9,167 nt of DNA, taken from contig JAFZOA010000610.1 of NCBI GenBank assembly GCA_017550775.1, positions 1-9,167 on the forward strand, given 5' to 3'. The DNA is from Ruminiclostridium sp. (GTDB lineage Bacteria > Bacillota_A > Clostridia > Oscillospirales > Ruminococcaceae). This document shows positions 1-5,732 of this stretch, in pieces. Under the pieces are notes generated by a model, which saw nothing but the letters and a program-made list of their open reading frames with translations, had not been told where the DNA came from and ran no database searches. A program made the translations under genes and the position numbers. How positions within the stretch are numbered: the first letter of the stretch is position 1; each line of letters starts with the position of its first letter.

Positions 1-402
1 CAGACCGTTCTCAACATCCTTTACTGCGACATGGAACGAGTAATCGACCGCAGCGAAGGGTGCGCAGAGAGCATCACGCCTCTTTACCGTATCGGTCATC
101 TTCTCGCCGAAATCCTGTAACGCAAAGTCAAACACCGTTGTTGTTCCGCCGCAGGCAGCAGCCCTTGTTCCCGCAAAATAATCGTCCGAGGAAACTGTGC
201 CGCCGAACGGCATCGCAAGGTGAGTATGTGCGTCTATCGCGCCGGGGAGCACGAGCTTTCCGCTCGCGTCGATGATGTTATCACATTCCGCATCGGAGAT
301 GCTGTCGGAGATGCAGACGACCTTGCCGTCCTTTATGCTGATGTCGGCTTTAACGGTGCCGGACGCGTTTACTATCGTACCGTTCTTGATTATCATATCC
401 AT
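1..402 (-). CDS. hydA: Dihydropyrimidinase / D-hydantoinase family amidohydrolase, N-terminal 134 codons
   Basis: This cyclic amidohydrolase is expected to open 5,6-dihydropyrimidine or hydantoin rings in the cytoplasm, for example dihydrouracil to N-carbamoyl-beta-alanine in reductive pyrimidine breakdown. The translation begins MDMIIKNGTIVNASGT. It contains the amidohydrolase metal motif in GAIDAHTHLAMPFGG, with the HxH pair at residues 59 and 61, followed by the family block SSDDYFAGTRAAACGGTTT. The start at 402 is chosen because GGAG lies 8 nt upstream; a second ATG at 396 would sit too far from it. The gene runs off the left edge in frame, so the carbamylated lysine and the remaining metal ligands (full length is about 460 residues) are outside the window. 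It is the last visible gene of the ABC transporter operon. Family assignment is firm, but exact substrate (dihydropyrimidine, hydantoin or phenylhydantoin) cannot be read from this part. Confidence 0.93.
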   Translation of the reverse strand, partial: MDMIIKNGTIVNASGTVKADISIKDGKVVCISDSISDAECDNIIDASGKLVLPGAIDAHTHLAMPFGGTVSSDDYFAGTRAAACGGTTTVFDFALQDFGEKMTDTVKRRDALCAPFAAVDYSFHVAVKDVENGL

Positions 403-459
403 AGTTAAAGCTCCTTACTACAAGATATTTATTATCCCGCCAACCGCGAGACTGTTTTT

Positions 460-490
460 GTCATTCCCCTGCCTCCGGCAGGGGAATGAC
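460..490. repeat. 14-bp perfect inverted repeat between binding-protein gene and dihydropyrimidinase gene
   Basis: GTCATTCCCCTGCC (460-473) and its exact complement (477-490) flank a 3-nt loop. In the operon's direction (minus strand) the stem is followed by A-rich rather than T-rich sequence, so it does not look like a normal intrinsic terminator. On the plus strand it is followed by moderately T-rich sequence, but no plus-strand gene ends here. It may be a REP-like intergenic palindrome or an mRNA-stabilising 3' stem that favours the upstream transporter message. Confidence 0.6.
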
Positions 491-501
491 GCTTTTGGGT
501 T

Positions 502-1620
502 TTACTTCTTATAAACAAGTACCAGACCGGAACGCTGATATACCTGCGCGATCTCAAGGAGATCCATACCGCCTGCGTTAGCAGAGATAAGGTTCGATAC
601 CCATGTAACACCGAAATCGACTGTACCGTTGTTTACGGCTGTGGTCTCGCCTATGTCGCCGCCGCCGGAAACGATAGTTACATTAAGACCGACTTCGTCA
701 TAGTAACCCTTAGCCTTTGCAACGAAGTATCCCATGAACTGTGCCTGCGGGAGCCATTTCAGCTGAATGGAAACGTCCTTCTTTTCGGGAGCGTCAAAGC
801 TTCCGGCCATACCGTCTGTCCAGTAGGATGTGCTGCGTATGTCGTCGAGGGTCATGCCCTTGAGCTTATCGGCAGCCGCGCTGTCATCAAGCTTTATGTA
901 CTGCTTCGCGAGGTCGAGAGTCTGCTGCATTGCAGCTTCGTCCATCTTGCCGTAATCCTTGACAGCGTTTCCTGTTGTATCGGTCTCAACAAGCTTCTTT
1001 ACTTCAGAAGCCATATAAGCCTGGTGATCGGAGGAAACGGACGAACCAGCTTCAAATACGATCTTAGCTGCTTCCTCGGGATTTGCACAAGCGTACTCCC
1101 AGCCCTTCATGGAAGCGGAGATGAACGCCTTTACTGTGTTCGGGTTCTGCTCTGCGAACGCCTTTGTGGTGAAGAGGTTGTCTTCGAGCATAGCCACGCC
1201 CTCGTTGTTCATATCTATGATGCCGACGGTGTCGCCGTAGCCGTAGCCGCCCTCGTAGCTGTTCTTTACAAGGCCGAGCTCGTTATATGTCATTGCGGAC
1301 GCAAGCGTTATCGAGTTGTCGTCAAAGCCGTCCATATCGAACGCCTGTGACAGGAACTTGTTCTCCTGACCGTACTTTGTGAGCAGGGCAAAGATCTCGT
1401 ACTCGTTGCCGAGACCCCAGTTGCCGACCTTGCCCGCCTGTGCCGCCGAAATTATACGGTCGCCGTCGGACATTGTGCTGCTGCCGGAGGCCGCTGCGGT
1501 TGTTGCCGCCGCTGTTGTTGTCGCTGTGCTGCTGCCCGAAGATGAGCCGCAGGCCGAAACTGCCGATACAATCATGGTTGCGGCGATGACAGCCGCGAGT
1601 GTTTTTCTGGAAAATTTCAT
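502..1620 (-). CDS. ABC transporter substrate-binding lipoprotein, NMT1/THI5-like, circularly permuted
   Basis: This 372-residue extracytoplasmic lipoprotein should capture the substrate for the adjacent permeases and ATPase. Residues 1-23 form a signal peptide with lipobox VSA-C24, followed by a Ser/Thr/Ala linker to about residue 50. The mature part opens at AGKVGNWGLGNEYE (62-75), which in normal family members comes after the first lobe segment. Family blocks MTYNEL, LEDNLFTT, KAFISASMKGWEYAC and LDDIRSTSYWTDGMAG follow. A short junction then leads to DVSIQLKWLPQAQFMGY (from residue 282), normally the first strand and helix of the mature protein. The chain ends at RSGLVLVYKK, exactly where the normal chain would continue into the DSGI/GKxVGNW region. 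One uninterrupted frame with a strong SD (AAAGGAGG, 1630-1637) argues for a functional gene. Placement beside dihydropyrimidinase suggests a pyrimidine or hydantoin-type ligand; thiamine-precursor or riboflavin-type ligands are alternatives within the same family. Confidence 0.92.
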   Translation of the reverse strand: MKFSRKTLAAVIAATMIVSAVSACGSSSGSSTATTTAAATTAAASGSSTMSDGDRIISAAQAGKVGNWGLGNEYEIFALLTKYGQENKFLSQAFDMDGFDDNSITLASAMTYNELGLVKNSYEGGYGYGDTVGIIDMNNEGVAMLEDNLFTTKAFAEQNPNTVKAFISASMKGWEYACANPEEAAKIVFEAGSSVSSDHQAYMASEVKKLVETDTTGNAVKDYGKMDEAAMQQTLDLAKQYIKLDDSAAADKLKGMTLDDIRSTSYWTDGMAGSFDAPEKKDVSIQLKWLPQAQFMGYFVAKAKGYYDEVGLNVTIVSGGGDIGETTAVNNGTVDFGVTWVSNLISANAGGMDLLEIAQVYQRSGLVLVYKK

Positions 1621-1703
1621 AGAAATTTACCTCCTTTACCTTTCTTCTACACATTGTTTTTTTGCTTTCTTTATAAAGAGCGGTCACCCGCGCTTTTACG
1701 TTT

Positions 1704-2519
1704 TTATCTGCGTTTCCGCAGTACCACAGCTTCTATCAGCATAAGTACCGCATACATCACGATACCGATTATGCAGGCTGTAACTATGTATGCCCATGCG
1801 GTTGAATACTGCGCTATCAGTATGTTCTCGCGTATCTGACGGCCGACACCGGTTATGTACTCCGCAAAATACTCACTTACCAGTGCGCTTATGACGCTTC
1901 CCGGAACGCTTACACGCAGCGCGGTGAAGATGTACGGAACGCTGTTCGGGAGCCGGAGCTTAAAGAACTCCGTGAGTCTTCCCGCCGCGTAGGTCTTCAT
2001 CAGATCGTCCGAGAACGGCGGCAGCTCGGTAAGTCCGCGGTAGGCGTTGACGCTCATCGAAGCCATACTTACTACCGTCACGACGATCACCTTTGCGACC
2101 ATGCTCCTGACTTCCGCCTCGGAGCTTACGTCTTTTGTCCAGTTGATTATAACGGGCGCGAGAGCAACTATCGGTATTGCGTTGAACGCGGAAACTATTG
2201 TAAGTCCGCCGCTCCCGTATTTCGGAAATACCGTTGCAAATATCGCTATAAAGTAGCCGAGAAGCGAGCCGAATACAAGTCCGAGTACTGCGACCTGCAC
2301 CGACGACCACACGTTAGCCATTATCTTGTCGCCGTTCTCGCTCATTATCGTCGCGATCCTTGTCGGGTATGGAAGAACGTATTCGTCCGTATTCAGCAGC
2401 GTATGCAATAGTCCCGTCTGCCATGCGGCTATAAGAGCAACACCGAATATGAGCGGACAGACCACCGACTGCACAGCGTTTCGCCGCTTTTTATTTACTT
2501 TTGCAGCCACGCAGATCAT
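1704..2519 (-). CDS. ABC transporter permease, second transmembrane subunit
   Basis: This 271-residue integral membrane protein belongs to the BPD_transp_1 group (SsuC/TauC/ThiX-like). It has a first hydrophobic segment near residues 17-33, several later segments (about 73-97, 107-125, 141-156 and 237-262), and an EAA-type cytoplasmic loop around residues 177-200. The loop reads TYAAGRLTEFFKLRLPNSVP and docks onto the ATPase. Its start overlaps the stop of the upstream permease by four bases (ATGA, 2516-2519), implying translational coupling and a heterodimeric channel. An 83-bp gap with a short GC stem separates it from the binding-protein gene. The substrate is inferred from the operon, not from this sequence. 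Confidence 0.92.
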   Translation of the reverse strand: MICVAAKVNKKRRNAVQSVVCPLIFGVALIAAWQTGLLHTLLNTDEYVLPYPTRIATIMSENGDKIMANVWSSVQVAVLGLVFGSLLGYFIAIFATVFPKYGSGGLTIVSAFNAIPIVALAPVIINWTKDVSSEAEVRSMVAKVIVVTVVSMASMSVNAYRGLTELPPFSDDLMKTYAAGRLTEFFKLRLPNSVPYIFTALRVSVPGSVISALVSEYFAEYITGVGRQIRENILIAQYSTAWAYIVTACIIGIVMYAVLMLIEAVVLRKRR

Positions 2520-3334
2520 CCTTTCTTTCCGATGCGTTTATAGGGACAAAGCAGCGTTTCGATCAGCCCCATAAGGTAAAAGCTGAGTATTCCGATCACT
2601 GCGCTGAAAACTACTATATCCCAGAATACATATCTTGTCATAGCGCCTTTGAGCGACTGTGACAGCAGACACCCGAGTCCGATACCGCCCTGTAACGTAT
2701 CGACAAGTATCGACGCAGTTATCGCCATAGGCGCGGATATTTTCAGACCTGTGAAAAAGTAGGGGATACACGCGGGTATCATCGTTTTTGTGTAAAGCTG
2801 GAACTTGTTAGCCGCGTATGAGTACATAAGCTCGTGCGCCTCGCGCCTTACCGACTTGAATCCTGCAAGCGTGTTCGCCGCTACCGGATAGAACGTAAGT
2901 ATAGCGGCTATCACGATACGGCTTATCGCTATATCACCCGTTATCGCGTTTATTATCGGTGCCATTCCGAGTATCGGTATAAGCTGTATCAGCATAAGGT
3001 ACGGGAACGCGATCTTCTCGATTATCCCCGAAAGGCTCATGAGAAGCGCCAGCACAAATCCGGACGCGATACCGATGACATATCCTATCGCGGCGCGGGA
3101 GAGCGTTGCTCCCGCGTTTTCAAGAACCATTTCAAGCGCGCTCTGTGATCCGTTTATCTTGCGGTCACTTGTAAGCGAATCAACGATGCCTCCGAGATGA
3201 GGGAGGACGTTTTCGGGAGTCCGCTTTACCTCCGCCACACGCGCCGCACATATTTCCCAAATCACGATTATGACCGCTATCCATACGAGCGTTATGAACG
3301 CCTTGCTATTCAATATCCTTTTTATAATTTTCAT
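2516..3334 (-). CDS. ABC transporter permease, first transmembrane subunit
   Basis: This is a 272-residue BPD_transp_1-type permease paralogous to the next gene. Residues 11-30 form the first membrane segment; others lie near 81-101, 109-131, 138-157 and 235-260. The EAA-like coupling loop is at about 171-200 (YSYAANKFQLYTKTMIPACI). The start at 3334 has GGAG about 10 nt upstream, just 3' of the ATPase stop, so only 12 bp separates the two genes. Having two different permeases plus one ATPase and one binding protein is the composition expected for a heterodimeric importer of the nitrate/sulfonate/taurine/pyrimidine superfamily. Confidence 0.92.
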   Translation of the reverse strand: MKIIKRILNSKAFITLVWIAVIIVIWEICAARVAEVKRTPENVLPHLGGIVDSLTSDRKINGSQSALEMVLENAGATLSRAAIGYVIGIASGFVLALLMSLSGIIEKIAFPYLMLIQLIPILGMAPIINAITGDIAISRIVIAAILTFYPVAANTLAGFKSVRREAHELMYSYAANKFQLYTKTMIPACIPYFFTGLKISAPMAITASILVDTLQGGIGLGCLLSQSLKGAMTRYVFWDIVVFSAVIGILSFYLMGLIETLLCPYKRIGKKG

Positions 3335-3346
3335 TCATATCAGCTC

Positions 3347-4132
3347 CTAAACGCCTTCAAAGCTGTTTCTTACCTTCGCCACAAGCGCGGTAAATTCGGG
3401 AGTGTCTCTTATCTCCATAGCTCTCGGACGCGGCAGATCAATGTCTATTACCGCCGAAAGTCTTCCCGGGTGAGGCGACAGCACACATACCCTGTCTGAC
3501 AAGAAGACCGATTCCGAGATGTTGTGTGTTACGAAAATTATCGTCTTATTTGTCTTGCGCCATATTTTCAGCAGGTCTATGTGCAGTTTCTCACGCGTAA
3601 ATTCGTCAAGCGCCGAGAACGGCTCGTCCATAAGAAGTATCTCGGGTTGGAGTGCCAGTGCTCTCGCAATTCCCACTCTTTGCTGCATGCCGCCCGAAAG
3701 CTGTCTCGGATAATGGTTCGCGAACTCCGAAAGCCCGACGAGATCGAGCATCTTTATCGCACGTTCATGCCGCTCGGCTTTGCTTTCGTGGATTATCTCA
3801 AGGGGAAGCTCGATGTTCTTTATTACCGTTCGCCATTCGTAAAGCACCGCGCTCTGGAATACCATTCCGTACTTGCGCTTGAGCCTTGCTTCCTTCGGTG
3901 TTTCTCCGCCTATAAGCACCTTGCCCGATGTGGGCTGTAAAAGGTCGGCTATAATCCGCAGGAGTGTCGTCTTGCCGCAGCCGGAAGGACCGAGCAGCGA
4001 TATGAACTCGCCCTTCTGTATATCGAGCGTTACGCTTGTGAGCGCCTGGACTTCTTTTCCGTCCGCTCCGTCGTAGGTCATTCCGACATTATCAAGCATT
4101 ATTTCTGCATTATTTAATTTATCATCTTTCAT
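3347..4132 (-). CDS. ABC transporter ATP-binding protein (nitrate/sulfonate/pyrimidine importer type)
   Basis: This 261-residue cytoplasmic ATPase powers the importer encoded downstream. All nucleotide-binding motifs are present: Walker A GPSGCGKTT (48-56), Q-loop Gln93, signature LSGGMQQ (145-151), Walker B ILLMDEP (165-171), D-loop SALD (173-176) and H-loop His203. The C-terminus is short, without the regulatory extension seen in some sugar or nitrate importers. It resembles SsuB/TauB/ThiZ-like subunits, but the name should follow the still unknown substrate. The start at 4132 is supported by GAAGGTGAT centred about 10 nt upstream. It is the first gene of the operon, directly behind a clear promoter and a structured leader. 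Confidence 0.95.
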   Translation of the reverse strand: MKDDKLNNAEIMLDNVGMTYDGADGKEVQALTSVTLDIQKGEFISLLGPSGCGKTTLLRIIADLLQPTSGKVLIGGETPKEARLKRKYGMVFQSAVLYEWRTVIKNIELPLEIIHESKAERHERAIKMLDLVGLSEFANHYPRQLSGGMQQRVGIARALALQPEILLMDEPFSALDEFTREKLHIDLLKIWRKTNKTIIFVTHNISESVFLSDRVCVLSPHPGRLSAVIDIDLPRPRAMEIRDTPEFTALVAKVRNSFEGV

Positions 4133-4203
4133 AACCGATCACCTTCTCGAAAAAGCGAAGGGAGGGTAGTAGCTTCGACGCCATTGTCCTCCCGTTCTCT
4201 ATG
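4133..4203 (-). promoter_or_regulatory. Structured 5' leader of the transporter operon; candidate cis-regulatory RNA
   Basis: The leader is about 70 nt from the predicted start site to the ATPase ATG. Read on the minus strand, GGGAGG (4193-4188) pairs with CCUCCC (4165-4160). Inside this stem a shorter UGGC/GCUA stem encloses a GUCGAA loop, leaving an internal loop on both sides. A second hairpin pairs CCUUC (4161-4157) with GAAGG (4146-4142), which is the ribosome binding site. The two hairpins share bases 4160-4161, so they compete. That arrangement fits a small translational switch, although I cannot match it to a named riboswitch with certainty. Confidence 0.4.
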
Positions 4204-4208
4204 GTTAT

Positions 4209-4237
4209 ATTATATCAGGCACAAATCGTCAAGTCAA
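4209..4237 (-). promoter_or_regulatory. Sigma-A promoter of the ABC transporter / dihydropyrimidinase operon
   Basis: Read on the minus strand, TTGACT (4237-4232) and TATAAT (4214-4209) are separated by exactly 17 nt. The -10 box is perfect and the -35 box matches five of six. Transcription should begin near 4202-4203, giving a leader of about 70 nt. No plus-strand gene competes for this promoter. Confidence 0.85.
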
Positions 4238-4420
4238 CGCTTTGTGAATTTTATGTCATATCTGTACAAATCTATTCTGTTCAAAGGTATAAATGTAACC
4301 GATTTATGAATTATTTACATCTTCAACTTGCAAAAATTAGGCTATGGCACAATAATCCCGGCACATACCCGCGACAAAAGCACAAATAAAAACATCCGAT
4401 ATTTGCGACTCGGAATATTG

Positions 4421-4461
4421 CAAAAAGTAAAACGCAGCATAGGATTAAACACCTATGCTGC
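4421..4461 (-). terminator. Rho-independent terminator downstream of the GH5-like remnant
   Basis: On the minus strand a perfect 10-bp stem (GCAGCATAGG, 4461-4452, with its complement at 4443-4434) encloses an 8-nt loop. It is followed by GTTTTACTTTTTG (4433-4421). The T-rich tail lies on the minus-strand side, so it terminates transcription of the degraded lipoprotein gene and insulates the transporter promoter downstream. Confidence 0.8.
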
Positions 4462-4474
4462 ATTATTATACAAT

Positions 4475-4823
4475 TTATACTGTTGATGGCGCATTTACCG
4501 AGCAGGTAGGAAAAGTTATCCCACGGTATCTGGCCGCATTCGTCATTCTCGTTTACCCATTCGGGCTCGTTCATAATGTCGATACCGTCAAAGTCTTTCA
4601 ACTTGAACCACGGACCACTGAACCAGATCTCCTTACTGTCAACCATGAGCTTTGTTCCTTAGACATATACACGAGCGTCGGGCTTGATTGGCTCCGACGC
4701 GGAAGTTGTTGTTTCAGGAGCAGGCTCGGTGTTTACGGTTGAACTGTTATTGCAGCCGCAGATACCGACTGCCATGATTGCGGTAGAAATAACTGCGGCG
4801 ATTTTTCTTGTCAAAATGATCAT
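4475..4823 (-). pseudogene. Degraded secreted glycoside hydrolase lipoprotein (GH5-like cellulase/mannanase remnant)
   Basis: The start at 4823 follows GAAAGG at a 10-nt spacing; an ATG at 4841 and a TTG at 4844 lie further upstream without a good site. The first 60 residues are a lipoprotein signal (MIILTRKIAAV...GICGC) and a Ser/Thr/Pro-rich linker ending DARVYV. An in-frame TAA (4661-4659) follows, and the same frame then resumes GTKLMVDSKEIWFSGPWF. This resembles the first strand of GH5-type catalytic domains (GTKLxVxGKxIWxxGxNxPW). It jumps directly to IDIMNEPEWVNENDECG, which contains the Asn-Glu-Pro acid/base motif that normally lies more than 100 residues later, and fades out after IPWDNFSYLLGKCA. 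So a nonsense codon, an internal deletion and loss of the C-terminal half (including the nucleophile glutamate) are all visible. GH5 membership is inferred from these motifs only. Confidence 0.65.
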
Positions 4824-5217
4824 ACTATTATTGCCTTTCATCAATTCAGAGATATTGTGATCGTATCACCCTGTCCGAAGAAATTTCAGCCGCCAAGCCA
4901 AGGAAATGCTTTCCTACCTTTGACGCTTCAACTACAATCCGGTAATTATTATATCACACCCGTCGCAGGATCTCAACAGCTTCACATTGTTATTTCCGCT
5001 TGCCCACAATTAGAATAATTGATTATACGTCCCATCGTTTGCTTACGATCATTCCGGAGTTTTATACGGTGGGACATTTTGTTTTGTCTTGACTCAGTGG
5101 TATGTGCAGAAGTACCATGTAACTCATTTTCTTTTGGCAACATTCAACAAAGTTGCAAAATTGTGTAGCCAAAAATGCTCGCTCAACCCCTATAACTATG
5201 AAAGGACAATTACGAGA
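4824..5217. other. Intergenic stretch with no recognisable gene
   Basis: No open frame here has a ribosome binding site and recognisable content. The only clear structure is the hairpin at 5029-5075, listed separately. A TTGACT at 5089-5094 with TACCAT 18 nt further on could be a weak plus-strand promoter for the mobilization region, but the -10 match is poor. Confidence 0.5.
5029..5090 (+). terminator. Terminator-like hairpin at the left side of the mobilization region
   Basis: GTCCCATCGT (5029-5038) pairs with ACGGTGGGAC (5066-5075) over 10 bp with one G-U pair. The sequence ATTTTGTTTTGTCTT follows on the plus strand. The loop is long (27 nt), which weakens it as a classical terminator. 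No plus-strand gene ends just upstream, so it could instead be a leftover from deleted sequence or an attenuator ahead of the mobilization genes. Confidence 0.45.
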
Positions 5218-5283
5218 ATGAATAGCTACAACGCCACTCGGAATTATTCTGACAGCGATGATACGAGAAAGGAGCGAACGAAC

Positions 5284-5538
5284 ATGAGCATTAGACTTAT
5301 AGCCCGTTGTCGTGATCCGACAAATGCGGCGCGTGCAGTTGCCTCGCATGATGAACGAAAGCGCATACGCGCGGAGAAATCCCTCAAATATGTGGTATGG
5401 AATTGGCATAAGTTAGCAAGCAGAGAAAAATACCGGTATTTTTCTCAAACAGCGCTCGTTTTCCGGTCAGCACCGAGAAAACGCAGTAAGGGAACCCGAG
5501 CCCTTACTGTCGCACCATACACTCAGGCTACCGCCTGA
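5284..5538 (+). CDS. Small basic hypothetical protein ahead of mobC
   Basis: This 84-residue frame starts at an ATG with a well-placed AAAGGAG about 9 nt upstream. It could be longer: an in-frame ATG at 5218 also has a GAAAGGA nearby. The protein is rich in Arg and Lys (RDPTNAARAVASHDERKRIR, then KYVVWNWHKLASREKYRYF) and I do not recognise a family. From about residue 47 the frame crosses three inverted repeats that look like a transfer origin, so the 3' half may not be coding selected for protein. It may be the N-terminal stub of a longer gene of the mobilizable element, joined to oriT DNA by a deletion. Confidence 0.35.
   Translation: MSIRLIARCRDPTNAARAVASHDERKRIRAEKSLKYVVWNWHKLASREKYRYFSQTALVFRSAPRKRSKGTRALTVAPYTQATA
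5423..5538 (+). other. Candidate origin of transfer (oriT): three consecutive inverted repeats
   Basis: Three perfect inverted repeats stand in a row just upstream of the mobC-like gene. The first is a 24-nt palindrome with 12-bp arms and no loop (5423-5446, centre ATACCGGTAT). The second is a 9-bp pair, CAGTAAGGG (5484-5492) and CCCTTACTG (5501-5509). The third is a 6-bp pair, TCAGGC (5523-5528) and GCCTGA (5533-5538). Clustered inverted repeats immediately 5' of relaxosome genes are typical of mobilizable-element oriT sites; the nick site would most likely lie just after the second repeat, in TGTCGCACC. The nick position is a guess. Confidence 0.5.
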
Positions 5539-5567
5539 AACCGAGGCAATAAACATGGAGGTCAGTT

Positions 5568-5732
5568 ATGAAAAGAATGACATGCACGAGAAGAAAAGAG
5601 GTCACATTCAGTGCCGAGGAATGGGAAATCGTTGTAAGGAGAGCCATTTCAGTAGAATTGAATCCCGGGACATTCATAATGAGGGGTACTAAAATACGAA
5701 AGGAGCGTTCTCGCAGCTATGCCGATACTTAA
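5568..5732 (+). CDS. mobC: MobC-like relaxosome accessory protein, short (54 aa)
   Basis: This small gene has a strong ribosome binding site (GGAGG at 5557-5561, 6 nt before ATG). The protein begins MKRMTCTRRKEVTFSAEEWE and continues IVVRRAISVELNPGTFIMRG, resembling the ribbon-helix-helix N-terminus of MobC proteins (xxRxxxVTFxxxxxExxxVxxRAxxxxxxxxxFIRxxA). These proteins bind oriT and help the relaxase nick. Typical MobC proteins exceed 100 residues, so the 54-residue length suggests the C-terminal part has been lost, with a new tail (IRKERSRSYADT). Its last codons overlap the relaxase start by 14 nt, as expected for a translationally coupled pair. Confidence 0.6.
   Translation: MKRMTCTRRKEVTFSAEEWEIVVRRAISVELNPGTFIMRGTKIRKERSRSYADT

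Noticed and set aside
1322..1687. Overlapping minus-strand frame across the binding-protein signal region
   Set aside because: It is an out-of-frame shadow; the 502-1620 frame has the SD, signal peptide and family blocks.
3524..3940. Long plus-strand frame antisense to the ATPase
   Set aside because: It is a shadow of the ATPase gene, which carries every expected ABC motif; no plus-strand initiation signal was seen.
4434..4461. Hairpin as a CRISPR-like or repeat unit
   Set aside because: It is single-copy and has a clear minus-strand T-tail, so terminator is the better reading. No CRISPR repeats occur anywhere in the window.
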